From Pseudomonadota bacterium (GTDB taxonomy: Bacteria > Desulfobacterota > Desulfobulbia > Desulfobulbales > Desulfocapsaceae), in the NCBI GenBank assembly GCA_018820855.1, contig JAHJNL010000072.1, positions 1 to 56,571 on the forward strand: a DNA stretch of 56,571 bases. Direction: 5' to 3'. The stretch's first letter is position 1. Every line of letters starts with the position of its first letter. The notes beneath the pieces were generated by a model. It saw only the letters and a program-made list of their open reading frames with translations, had not been told where the DNA came from and ran no database searches. A program made the position numbers and the translations under genes. Below are positions 1 to 7,655 of this stretch, one piece after another.

Positions 1-129
1 GAAGTTAGAAAAGAAGCAAGTGCGTGGCAGGAACATAGAAACAATAAAAATGCTAAAGTGAATTGGCATTTTACTACTGAGAATGCTCGGATAAAATTAC
101 TGCGTCTTTATCCGACACATGAGAGTTGA
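1..129 (+). CDS. IS630-family transposase, C-terminal end (cut by window edge)
   Basis: Reading in frame from base 1 gives 42 residues ending in TGA at 127-129. The tail contains VNWHFTTENARIKLLRLYP, which resembles the conserved C-terminus of IS630/Tc1-mariner-type DDE transposases (VNWQFTTxDARIKLxRLYP). Only this tail is present; the catalytic DDE core lies outside the window, so it cannot be judged whether the copy is intact. No terminal inverted repeat was identified with confidence downstream. It fits the accessory character of the first 4 kb. Confidence 0.6.
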   Translation, partial: EVRKEASAWQEHRNNKNAKVNWHFTTENARIKLLRLYPTHES

Positions 130-153
130 CGAGACACTAGTTTCCTGTAACAC
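126..153 (+). promoter_or_regulatory. possible sigma-70-type promoter for the Nif11 peptide gene
   Basis: TTGACG at 126-131 and TAACAC at 148-153 are separated by 16 bp, about 20 bp before the start codon at 175. The -10 match is weak, so this is only a candidate. Confidence 0.22.
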
Positions 154-174
154 GAAACAACGAAGGCAAAAGAC

Positions 175-483
175 ATGTCAACAGAAAACGCCAAAGCGCT
201 TCTCGCAAAAGCGAGCAACGATCCGGAATTATTTGAGATACTTAACAGTGCAGATAACGAAGGGTTTGAGCAGATTGCAAAAGAGGCGGGATTTCCCTGC
301 AAGGTTGAAGATGTCCACGAGGTCTTAAAGTCATCGGAAGAGCGAACGGATGAGGAACTTGATAGTGTCGTAGGAGGGACCGCGAATGTCTACCGACAAA
401 GCTACAACGATCTTAACAAGTTCCGCCGACTGCCGCCAGGATCAACACTTATTTTTCCGCCAATCATTCCCGAAACGGAATAA
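175..483 (+). CDS. Nif11-type leader peptide, RiPP precursor candidate
   Basis: This 102-residue protein starts at an ATG preceded by GAAGG. Residues 1-68 match the Nif11-like leader family (TIGR03798 type): an N-terminal MSTENAKALLAKASNDPEL segment, a helix containing IAKEAGF, and an acidic stretch ending in the double-glycine motif VVGG at 65-68, where a C39 peptidase/ABC transporter would normally cut. The predicted core, residues 69-102, has no cysteine and is rich in proline, tyrosine and asparagine (RRLPPGS, IFPPIIP). That argues against a lanthionine or Cys-derived azole product. No modification enzyme or transporter lies within the window, so it is either an orphan precursor, modified in trans, or its cluster lies to the left. 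The leader assignment is firm; a RiPP product is inferred. Confidence 0.75.
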   Translation: MSTENAKALLAKASNDPELFEILNSADNEGFEQIAKEAGFPCKVEDVHEVLKSSEERTDEELDSVVGGTANVYRQSYNDLNKFRRLPPGSTLIFPPIIPETE

Positions 484-569
484 GCTAAGGCCGCAAGGAA
501 AATGGTAACGACCTAATATTACAGAGAAAGATATACTTAGCTAAATCTGCCACATTTGCATATCATATA

Positions 570-698
570 ATGAATGACAGTCGGTTTCTTGTTATCACTC
601 ACACAAAGTATGATATCCAGTTAGAAACGAGATGGTTAAATGGAGAATTCCTATTTAATCGTCTTCAGCTGGAAGGATATCCAGTTTCCGGATACTAA
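570..698 (+). CDS. possible 42-residue small ORF
   Basis: An ATG at 570 opens a 42-codon frame ending in TAA at 696-698. The product is rich in aromatic and charged residues (ETRWLNGEFLFNRLQLEGY) and has no membrane segment. No convincing ribosome binding site precedes it and no family was recognised. It lies in the gap between the Nif11 peptide and the VOC gene and may be a chance frame or a decayed gene. Confidence 0.2.
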   Translation: MNDSRFLVITHTKYDIQLETRWLNGEFLFNRLQLEGYPVSGY

Positions 699-759
699 CT
701 TGTTATGCTCAAAAACTTTTAATCATACAAAAACTGAATAGATAAATTTGAGGTTTTGA

Positions 760-1164
760 ATGACGATTATGATACACTATTGGACTCATGACGTAGAAAA
801 GATCATGAAATACTATATTGAAAAGCTCGCCTTTGATCTGGAATATCGGCAACCATCCGATAACGCGGCCAATTTTTGTATTCTGAAAATGGTGGACTCT
901 AAGATTATGTTCGCTATCGCGCCATCACCTCAAGTCCCGTTGGATCGGAAAGATAATTTAGTTCTTCAAAACATCAACAAAAGAACTGGTAGTCCCGGGC
1001 TTATTTCAGTTTATATTGGCATAAATAATATCAATGAGTATTTCGAGAAGGTCAAAAATAATAAAGCCGAGATTATAGAACCTATGTGGGATACGCCTTG
1101 GAATCTTCGACAATTTTCCGTTCTTGATCCGGATGAAAATATTACTACATTTTTTTCCGAATAA
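760..1164 (+). CDS. VOC-superfamily (glyoxalase/bleomycin-resistance-like) protein
   Basis: This 134-residue single-domain protein has the vicinal-oxygen-chelate pattern: an N-terminal MIHYWTHDVEKIMKYYIEKLAFDLEYR stretch typical of the first beta-alpha-beta unit, split around YYIEKLAFDLEY, and a C-terminal FSVLDPDENITTFF, matching the usual FxDPDGNxxxF ending. VOC proteins bind a divalent metal and act as isomerases, dioxygenases or resistance proteins; the substrate cannot be told here. The usual first metal ligand may be His6 and the E of the ending is replaced by T-T-F, so catalytic competence is unclear. GAGG precedes the ATG at good spacing. The gene is visibly more A/T-rich than the neighbouring hydrolase and propeller genes, in keeping with transferred DNA. 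Confidence 0.65.
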   Translation: MTIMIHYWTHDVEKIMKYYIEKLAFDLEYRQPSDNAANFCILKMVDSKIMFAIAPSPQVPLDRKDNLVLQNINKRTGSPGLISVYIGINNINEYFEKVKNNKAEIIEPMWDTPWNLRQFSVLDPDENITTFFSE

Positions 1165-1354
1165 GTAAGGGGATCCCCCCCTTCTCTTCATGAGTTCGGT
1201 CAGTAACAGGTTATATTATTGAGTCTCAAACACCTAAAAATCTGGGCTGGCTGCCAAGTGATTTTGTCTTCAAAGCTGGAAATTTTAAGTTTTCCTTTCC
1301 CCGGACCTCGTGCAGTGCACATTTCCGTAGTGGTGTCGTATTAACCTGTTAGGT

Positions 1355-2485
1355 ATGATAGTAGATATGTTCAATAAATCATTAATCAGCGGTATTTTTT
1401 CCTTCTTGCTTCTGCTGCTGGCGGGTAACGCCTGCAGTGAGGCTGAAACACTCTATGCGGGATGGACGGTGGGCGGACCCTCGGGCGGATACGGCACGAT
1501 CCTGCGGTCGACCGACAGCGGGAAGACGTGGATCCGCCAAGGGGCCGGTCAGATCGCGGATGTGCCTCTCTTTGGTGTTTTCGCCGTGGATCCCTACACT
1601 GCCTGGGTGGTAGGAGCTCCGGATGAGAATGGGTACGGGACCATCTATCATACAACTGACGGCGGTGATACGTGGCAGCGCAAGGGCTCCTCGAATACAG
1701 GGTCACCAGACTATGTTCCGGATGTCCTGTTTTTCAAGGTCCACGCCAGGGGTGACGACGTCTGGATCGTTGGCACGGGTACGATCCTCCATACAAGTGA
1801 CGGTGGCGCTACCTGGACGAACCAGGTCCCGGACGAGTACAAGGATGTCGAGCTGCAAGGCGTGTTCGCGCTGGATCATGACACTGTGTGGGTGACTGGA
1901 GGTTTCGACATTGCAGGCCATGGCGTGATCCTCAAAACCACTGACGCCGGCTCGAACTGGACCCGCCAAGGCGGGGTCGATGTTGACAATGTAGAACACC
2001 TCTTGGGCATTTCTGCGGCGGATGCTGATGTCGCTTGGGCGGTAGGCAGTAGCTACAGCGTGTTGAAGACGACCGATGGCGGCACTACCTGGACGAGGGA
2101 TCCAATTTTCTCCGGGTTGGGCGATATCAACGAGGTGTACGCTGTGAGCACCTCGATAGTCTGGGTGGCTACAGATAACAAAATCTTTTGGACCACCGAC
2201 GGCGGCGAGACGTGGGGTAACAGTAGTGATCATGGATTGTCGGGCGACATCGCTTTCATGGGCATTAGCGCCGTAAGTGGCCAGAAAGCTTGGACTTCAT
2301 ACAACAACACTCCTACTCAATCTGGATTCATTGCCTACACGACCGATGGCGGCACGAGCTGGACGAAAGTAGATCGGCTTGATGGCGAAGACCTGCCGGG
2401 TTTGCTGACCATTTCCTTTGCGACCCAGCCGATCTCTACATTCAAATGGAGTCTTTTTGTTCCGGCTCTTACAGGTAAGAAATAG
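1355..2485 (+). CDS. secreted Asp-box / YCF48-like beta-propeller protein
   Basis: This 376-residue protein has a hydrophobic N-terminal signal segment (SGIFSFLLLLLAGNACS), so it is exported. The sequence LAGNAC could be a weak lipobox. Seven Asp-box repeats of the form TTDGGxTW follow at roughly even spacing (STDSGKTW, TTDGGDTW, TSDGGATW, TTDAGSNW, TTDGGTTW, TTDGGETW, TTDGGTSW), as in BNR/sialidase-like and YCF48/photosystem II assembly-like propellers. The motif is structural and does not show glycosidase activity. ATG at 1355 or at 1367 could be the start; the second places the signal sequence closer to the N-terminus. The next gene starts 55 bp downstream on the same strand, so the two may be co-transcribed. 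Its ligand is unknown. Confidence 0.7.
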   Translation: MIVDMFNKSLISGIFSFLLLLLAGNACSEAETLYAGWTVGGPSGGYGTILRSTDSGKTWIRQGAGQIADVPLFGVFAVDPYTAWVVGAPDENGYGTIYHTTDGGDTWQRKGSSNTGSPDYVPDVLFFKVHARGDDVWIVGTGTILHTSDGGATWTNQVPDEYKDVELQGVFALDHDTVWVTGGFDIAGHGVILKTTDAGSNWTRQGGVDVDNVEHLLGISAADADVAWAVGSSYSVLKTTDGGTTWTRDPIFSGLGDINEVYAVSTSIVWVATDNKIFWTTDGGETWGNSSDHGLSGDIAFMGISAVSGQKAWTSYNNTPTQSGFIAYTTDGGTSWTKVDRLDGEDLPGLLTISFATQPISTFKWSLFVPALTGKK

Positions 2486-2540
2486 TGTTGATTGAGAAAT
2501 TTTGGCGGGCTCACATAAGAATTCTGAATGGAGATACTGC

Positions 2541-3821
2541 ATGAAATTTTGGAACGTTAGCTTGACCATTATTACCGGCCTGATGATGGTAGCTGTCGCT
2601 GCCTATGGTGGCAACAACACTGGTCCCCGCGGGAAGGTGATTGGAACCCCGAAGGTAATCGGCAATACCTTGACCGCAGCGCAGCTTGATGCTGCGAACG
2701 GTTTTCTGGAATTGACGGGCAAAGCCAAATGCGATGTCACGGTGATGCAAATCAATTATCAGACACCGGGTGTGCAGCCGGGGGAAATGACCAATGCGTC
2801 TGCAGCTGTTCTGATTCCCGGCGGGCCCGATTGCCCGGGACCATTTCCGCTGATCGCTTTCAGCAGGGGCACACAGCTCGAAAAGGCATACACCAATGCA
2901 GATCCCAATAATGCGGATACCATACTCTTAATGACATTCTTTGCATCCCAGGGTTACGCGGTGGTTGCCACCGATTATCTTGGTTACGCACTTTCCAACT
3001 ATCCGTATCACCCCTATATGCATGCGGACACGGAGGCAAGTGCCATTATTGATTCGATCCGTGCGACGCGAAACGCGGCTTCTTCGTTGGGCTTGACCTT
3101 AAACGGCAAGATCATGGTAGCCGGTTATTCGCAGGGCGGTCATGCCGCAATGGCGGCACAACGTGAAATCGAGCGCGACAATGCGGATGAATTCAACATG
3201 GTTTCGGCTGCTCTCCTTGCCGGACCATACAATGTTTCGAAGGCCCTGATTGATGGCGTTGCGCACCCGATCCTCGGCGAACAGTATTTTGTGCCGTTCC
3301 AGATTATCTCCTGGCAAAAAGTGTATGGGAATCTGTATAGCAATGCGTCTGACGTATTTAATTCACCATACGACAGCTTTATCGAAGGACTTTTGCCGGC
3401 CGTGATCTATCCGGCTGATCTGGGTAAACTGCCGCCGCCGGCAACAGCACCCGCAACAGCCAAGGATACAATCTTCAAACCTTCCTACCTGACTGACCTC
3501 GCCACGAACCCGAACAACCCCACGGTTGTTGCTGCCAAAAAACAGGATCTGTTCGGATGGAATCCCAAGGCGCCGACCACTTTGTGCGGTGGCTTGGAAG
3601 ACCCTGTCGTTTCTTTCAGTATTAATGCTCAACTGGCCTATGATGATTTTACGCGTCGCGGTGTATCCCCTGTTACACTTAAACTGGTGGATGTTGATTC
3701 CAGGATTAAGCGTATGTATGGCAGTAAAGATCATCAGACGTTTATCGATAATTATCATCAAAATTATGAACCGCCATTTTGCTATCAGGAAGCGAAGGAG
3801 CTGTTTGATCAGTACAAATAA
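2541..3821 (+). CDS. secreted alpha/beta hydrolase (secretory-lipase-like)
   Basis: The 426-residue product starts at ATG 2541, which has GGAG eight bases upstream and gives a clean signal peptide (WNVSLTIITGLMMVAVAAYG); a longer frame from 2502 lacks this logic. The nucleophile elbow GYSQGG within VAGYSQGGHAAMAAQ supplies the catalytic serine, and the C-terminal YGSKDHQTF is a good candidate for the histidine of the triad. The region around FSRGT and ATDYLGYAL resembles bacterial and fungal secretory lipases and related esterases. It is likely an exported lipase or esterase. With the complete T2SS locus about 0.4 kb away it is a plausible T2SS cargo, though position alone does not prove this. 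It follows the Asp-box gene on the same strand. Confidence 0.75.
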   Translation: MKFWNVSLTIITGLMMVAVAAYGGNNTGPRGKVIGTPKVIGNTLTAAQLDAANGFLELTGKAKCDVTVMQINYQTPGVQPGEMTNASAAVLIPGGPDCPGPFPLIAFSRGTQLEKAYTNADPNNADTILLMTFFASQGYAVVATDYLGYALSNYPYHPYMHADTEASAIIDSIRATRNAASSLGLTLNGKIMVAGYSQGGHAAMAAQREIERDNADEFNMVSAALLAGPYNVSKALIDGVAHPILGEQYFVPFQIISWQKVYGNLYSNASDVFNSPYDSFIEGLLPAVIYPADLGKLPPPATAPATAKDTIFKPSYLTDLATNPNNPTVVAAKKQDLFGWNPKAPTTLCGGLEDPVVSFSINAQLAYDDFTRRGVSPVTLKLVDVDSRIKRMYGSKDHQTFIDNYHQNYEPPFCYQEAKELFDQYK

Positions 3822-3837
3822 AAAATTGTGTATCTAG

Positions 3838-3966
3838 AGGGATCACCAGGAAAAGACGGAATATATTGCGTTCAACGGCTCAAAGGAAGATACTCAGGCA
3901 TTTGAGAGAGATATCCGTGGAGATGCTGACAGATCAGATCCAGACTTTACAGACCTTCTGCCATAG
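3838..3966 (+). pseudogene. possible 3' remnant of a lost gene
   Basis: A start-less open frame of 42 codons runs from just after an in-frame TAG (3835-3837) to TAG at 3964-3966. The product is hydrophilic and acidic (KEDTQAFERDIRGDADRSD) and looks protein-like rather than random. No family was recognised. It could be the tail of a gene truncated by recombination near the island end, or simple chance. Confidence 0.25.
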
Positions 3967-4013
3967 CTCAAACCCTCTTATAAAAACAAGATATTAAGCA
4001 ACACATCGCATAG

Positions 4014-4058
4014 CTTGGGGGATAATGGTCGGAGATTCGAATCTTCTCGTTCCGACAA
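4014..4058 (+). other. tRNA-Pro 3' fragment, probable attachment-site duplicate
   Basis: The segment reads as the 3' half of a proline tRNA: anticodon-loop-like CTTGGGG (4014-4020, anticodon TGG), stem strand GATAA, five-base variable loop TGGTC, T-arm GGAGA-TTCGAAT-CTTCT (4031-4047), acceptor strand CGTTCCG (4048-4054), A and CAA. Many bacterial tRNA-Pro genes end this way and start CGGAACG. No matching 5' half, D-arm or 5' anticodon stem lies upstream, and the innermost T-stem pair is A-C, so it is not a working tRNA. Integrative elements that use tRNA genes leave such a 3' duplicate at the far end; a strong terminator follows at once. Confidence 0.6.
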
Positions 4059-4098
4059 AAAAAGGGTTTAGAACTATAAAGTTCTAAACCCTTTTTTT
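4057..4098. terminator. strong bidirectional intrinsic terminator
   Basis: A perfect 18-bp inverted repeat (4057-4074 with 4081-4098; core GGGTTTAGAAC) has a six-base loop and is flanked by A7 and T8 runs, so it can terminate transcription on both strands. It directly abuts the tRNA-Pro fragment, as expected for the original terminator of that tRNA gene, and also lies downstream of the minus-strand gspAB genes. Confidence 0.85.
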
Positions 4099-4217
4099 TG
4101 GGTAACGTATTGTAAGGTACCCCGGCGCAGACAAAAAACTGACAACTCTTCAAACAGGAACTGTATAGATTAGACCTGATGGTGGAAATCTGAAAAAAAG
4201 ACACGTGCTCCGCAAAA

Positions 4218-4943
4218 TCAAAACAGCTTCACCCGAAATACAACAGCCCCGTAACGCATTATCACCCCATCTCGCGTAATCTGTTGCAGAGAAAGACCTT
4301 TGCTCACCAGATCACCTTCACGGACAATACGGTTGTTGATGATAATTAACCGTTTTCCTGCATCATCAGCATAGACATGGCCAACAAAGGCAAGCTCAGG
4401 AATCTTGCTCCTGACGGCAGCTGGCAACTCTTCCAGAAGAGGCAAAACTGGTTCCGCAGTCTCCTCCAACAGGGGGAGATCTTCCTGAACTTCCAGCTCC
4501 CTCCCTTGAGTGCTCGCAGACTCGCTGTCTGCAACAGCCGGGGAAACCGAAGTGCCCGTGCCCTTATCCCTGGCCTCGGTCTCTGTCTGACGCACCTCCA
4601 GAGAGTCCTGTTCTAAAATTTCCTGTGAGAGATCGGCCGGGTTTGCAGAGGGAGCAACTTGTACGGGAACCTGAGATGTTTCAGGAGGGGCAGAAACGGA
4701 AGGAGGCAACAAAACCAGTTGCTCCTTGGAGGACTGAGGAAGATCCTCGTCCTGACCCGGCCACCAGAACCAGCCCCCCCCACCGAGAAAAAGTAAAATC
4801 ACAACACCTGTAAGCCATTTTCCATGCGGGTTATGCTCTGATCTATGAACAGGTGGCAGAGAGTGATCGGCCTGAAGATCAGGCACCCCCTCTTTTTTCC
4901 GTTCCTTCTCAGATTTTTTTAGTGCTTCCAGAATGTAGGACAT
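4218..4943 (-). CDS. gspB: GspB-like T2SS assembly protein
   Basis: This 241-residue protein begins MSYILEALKKSEKER, the hallmark N-terminus of GspB/ExeB-type proteins. A single membrane segment follows at about 43-60 (WLTGVVILLFLG), then an acidic, Ser/Glu/Pro-rich periplasmic linker to about 170, and a C-terminal GspB domain (about 174-241) containing PELAFVGHVYAD and GDLVSKGL. GspA and GspB form an inner-membrane complex that helps the secretin cross the peptidoglycan and assemble. The gene lies downstream of gspA on the minus strand with 160 bp between, divergent from the main gsp operon. Its end faces the strong terminator at 4057-4098. Confidence 0.85.
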   Translation of the reverse strand: MSYILEALKKSEKERKKEGVPDLQADHSLPPVHRSEHNPHGKWLTGVVILLFLGGGGWFWWPGQDEDLPQSSKEQLVLLPPSVSAPPETSQVPVQVAPSANPADLSQEILEQDSLEVRQTETEARDKGTGTSVSPAVADSESASTQGRELEVQEDLPLLEETAEPVLPLLEELPAAVRSKIPELAFVGHVYADDAGKRLIIINNRIVREGDLVSKGLSLQQITRDGVIMRYGAVVFRVKLF

Positions 4944-5103
4944 ACAGTGTTTTTTCCCGGAGTCTTTTTCCTATATTATTCACTGATCTCGAGCAAAACT
5001 ATCCAGATAGTTTCACGGAGTTGAACCTTCACTTTTGCTAATGCTTCCACTGGTAGCCATCTTTTGACTGGCGCATTCCCAGAGCGAACATTCTTTTCGA
5101 CTT

Positions 5104-6081
5104 CTATTTTATCTTTTTCACAATATCACCCCAGGATTGGCTCACCAGCTCAGCTGGAATATATCTGGAGAAATAGAAAGTGGCAGCTCCGGCTCCAAAG
5201 ATAAAGAGTAGCAAGGCCATCGACAGCGTTCGGAACAGACTCATTTTGTCTCTCCTTACTCCCCGCCCTCTCACATTTCCCAGCACTTCTCTGGCAGCCT
5301 GGTCAACGACACTCGTCGTTACCAGATACCGTCCTTCCACATATGCTCCGAGCAGTGCGCGATCACAGACAACATTGGTGAGACGGGGAATACCATGGGT
5401 CAATTCGTAGATTCTGCTAATTGCGGCTTCGGAAAATATCTTTTCCCTTTCCCCGGCCACTGCCAGACGATGACGAATGTAGGCAAAAACATCAGTCCTT
5501 TCCAAGGGTAACAGGTGGTAGCGGGAAGTGATGCGTTGGCTGATCTGATCGGCTCCGGAGTTTTCCAGCAGCTGTCTCAATTCACTCTGACCCAGAAGAA
5601 CGATCTTCAATAATTTTTTCCTGTGCGTCTCCAGATTCGTCAAAAGACGGAGCTGCTCAAGGAGGTCAAGGCTCAGGTTCTGCGCCTCATCAATGAGCAG
5701 GGCCGTATTTCTTCCTCTGGCATGGGCGTCGAGGAGATACCGATTAAGGTTGTCGATATAAAACTTCGCGCTTCTCTCCCCTTCAGGCAAAGCAATCTCC
5801 AGTTCATCACAGATGGTTTCCAGGAGTTCAAGGTCAGTAAGGCGAGGATTGACAATAAGGGCAACATCAGTGTTGTCTGGAAGCTGCTCGAGAAGACAGC
5901 GGCACACCGTAGTCTTTCCGGTACCGACATCTCCCGTCAAAAGAATGAAACAGCCGTCACTGCTGATTCCATAGAGAAGATGGGCCAAGGCCTCCCGGTG
6001 CAGCTCGCTCATGTACAGATAGCGGGGGTCAGGGGCAATGGAGAAAGGTTTTTCTTTGAATCCGAAATACGTTGTATACAT
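5104..6081 (-). CDS. gspA: GspA/ExeA-like AAA ATPase of the T2SS, short form
   Basis: Starting at MYTTYFGFKEKPF, the conserved ExeA opening (an ATG nine bases upstream is possible), the product has 325 residues. Walker A is GDVGTGKTT (50-58) and Walker B is LLIDEAQNL (128 on); an ExeA-type AAA fold follows, with the arginine-rich ending ISQRITSRYHL. One membrane segment lies near 285-305, followed by a periplasmic tail of only about 20 residues. Classical ExeA proteins are much longer and carry a C-terminal peptidoglycan-binding domain, which is absent here. Together with GspB it should drive secretin assembly at the inner membrane. It is divergent from gspF, with about 200 bp between the starts. 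Confidence 0.85.
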   Translation of the reverse strand: MYTTYFGFKEKPFSIAPDPRYLYMSELHREALAHLLYGISSDGCFILLTGDVGTGKTTVCRCLLEQLPDNTDVALIVNPRLTDLELLETICDELEIALPEGERSAKFYIDNLNRYLLDAHARGRNTALLIDEAQNLSLDLLEQLRLLTNLETHRKKLLKIVLLGQSELRQLLENSGADQISQRITSRYHLLPLERTDVFAYIRHRLAVAGEREKIFSEAAISRIYELTHGIPRLTNVVCDRALLGAYVEGRYLVTTSVVDQAAREVLGNVRGRGVRRDKMSLFRTLSMALLLFIFGAGAATFYFSRYIPAELVSQSWGDIVKKIK

Positions 6082-6289
6082 CGCTATCAAGGCAAAAGAA
6101 TCAACAGGGAAGCAGATGACCTTGCAGTGAATTGTACAGAAATCATTGGTGAACAGCGTCCATATTCAAGATAATTTTGATGCGTTCACCTCATTTTTCC
6201 TATTTCATGTTGATATTATTTACAGTATTACTACCATAGAAAAGAAATGGACAAGGTTTTTTCAATTTTTTGCCAAAAAACAGCAAAAT

Positions 6290-7513
6290 ATGCCAGTATA
6301 TGAGTACAACGCTCTGGACCAAAAGGGAAAGTCCTGCAAAGGACTTATTGATGCAGACAACGAAAGCAGCGCCCGCAGCAAACTGAGAGCTGCAGGCAAA
6401 TACCCGGTTAGTCTGCGCGAGAGCCTGAACAAAGGAGAAAAGAACAGAAAACAGAGTTTTTCTAACGGCTTATTGTTTGATCGAATCAAATCAGATGAAA
6501 CATATATTTTCACCAGACAACTCGCCACCCTCCTGGGTGCAGGCATCCCCCTGATCAATGCCCTGGCCTCTATTATCGAGCAAAGCAGCAACCCTGCCCT
6601 GAAACGTGTCCTGGCCCAGGTCAGAGATTCTGTCAACGAGGGCTCCACCCTGACCAATGCCCTTGCCCGGCATCCCAAACTCTTCTCAAATATTTACATC
6701 AATATGGTTCGTTCCGGTGAAGCATCAGGTTCCCTGGACATTGTTCTCGAACGACTGGCCGACTTTGGAGAAAAACAAAAGGCCTTACAAGGCAGGCTGA
6801 AAGCAGCCCTGATCTATCCGATATTCATGGCAGTCATCGGAACCGGCATCCTTTTCTTCCTGATCAGTTATATCGTCCCCAATATCACCCGGGTTTTCAC
6901 CGACATGGAACGGGTACTCCCCCTGCCCACCCGGATGCTCATTTTTCTCAGCGATGCCCTGCTCAACTACTGGTGGCTAGGCGTATTGCTACTCCTGGTC
7001 TTCATTTTCAGCATTCGCCTTTTCCTGGCCCAGGAAAAAGGCCGAAGAATCTGGGACAGAATCAAACTCTCTCTCCCCGTTACCGGTTCAGTGACCCGAA
7101 AAATCATCCTGGCCCGCTTTGCCTCCACACTAGGCAGTCTCCTCAACAGCGGAGTTCCTCTGATCACCTCTCTGCAAATTGTCAACAGCATCGTCAACAG
7201 CAGACCGATTGGAGAAGTTATTGAAGAGGCCATGGAGCAGATCCGGAAAGGGAAAAGTATGAGCCACGCCCTTGAATCTTCTGTCTGGTTCCCTCCTATC
7301 TTTATCCAGATGATCGGGGTAGGCGAACAGAGCGGCCAGCTTGAGCCCATGTTGGAAAAGGTTGCTCAGACCTACGAACGAGAGGTGGAGACTGCAATCC
7401 TGGGAATGACCTCTCTCATCGAACCGATCATGATCACGGCAATGGGTGCGGCCGTGGGTTTTGTAGTGCTCTCCATCCTGCTCCCTATCTTCGAAATGAA
7501 CCAGATGATATAA
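6290..7513 (+). CDS. gspF: T2SS inner-membrane platform protein GspF
   Basis: The start at 6290 gives MPVYEYNALDQKGK, the standard GspF opening, and a 407-residue protein of normal length; the open frame extends further upstream but without family similarity. Two T2SSF domains each carry the typical pattern (FTRQLATLLGAGIPL in the first, FASTLGSLLNSGVPL in the second), with three hydrophobic segments around 180, 230 and 380. GspF is the polytopic platform protein that couples the GspE ATPase to pseudopilus assembly. It leads the plus-strand gsp genes and is separated from the next gsp gene by the delta-60 repeat protein. Confidence 0.92.
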   Translation: MPVYEYNALDQKGKSCKGLIDADNESSARSKLRAAGKYPVSLRESLNKGEKNRKQSFSNGLLFDRIKSDETYIFTRQLATLLGAGIPLINALASIIEQSSNPALKRVLAQVRDSVNEGSTLTNALARHPKLFSNIYINMVRSGEASGSLDIVLERLADFGEKQKALQGRLKAALIYPIFMAVIGTGILFFLISYIVPNITRVFTDMERVLPLPTRMLIFLSDALLNYWWLGVLLLLVFIFSIRLFLAQEKGRRIWDRIKLSLPVTGSVTRKIILARFASTLGSLLNSGVPLITSLQIVNSIVNSRPIGEVIEEAMEQIRKGKSMSHALESSVWFPPIFIQMIGVGEQSGQLEPMLEKVAQTYEREVETAILGMTSLIEPIMITAMGAAVGFVVLSILLPIFEMNQMI

Positions 7514-7655
7514 ACAATACCCATAAATATCAAAATATTATGCTAAAAATCTCTCCTCCTCATACCTTAACCTATAAACTTGAATACCCAGCTTTTATTT
7601 GATATAGTATTTGATTATAATTACAAACTTTAATCCTTTACCCAGGTTCCCGGCT

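Noticed and set aside
1703-2233. A 176-codon minus-strand frame opposite the Asp-box protein
   Set aside because: It is a shadow of the repetitive propeller coding sequence, without a signal peptide or motif.
3960-4058. A complete tRNA gene
   Set aside because: Only the 3' half fits. No acceptor 5' strand, D-arm or pairing anticodon stem is present upstream.
5623-6174. A 183-codon plus-strand frame opposite gspA
   Set aside because: It is antisense to the conserved ATPase core of gspA and shows no family motif of its own.
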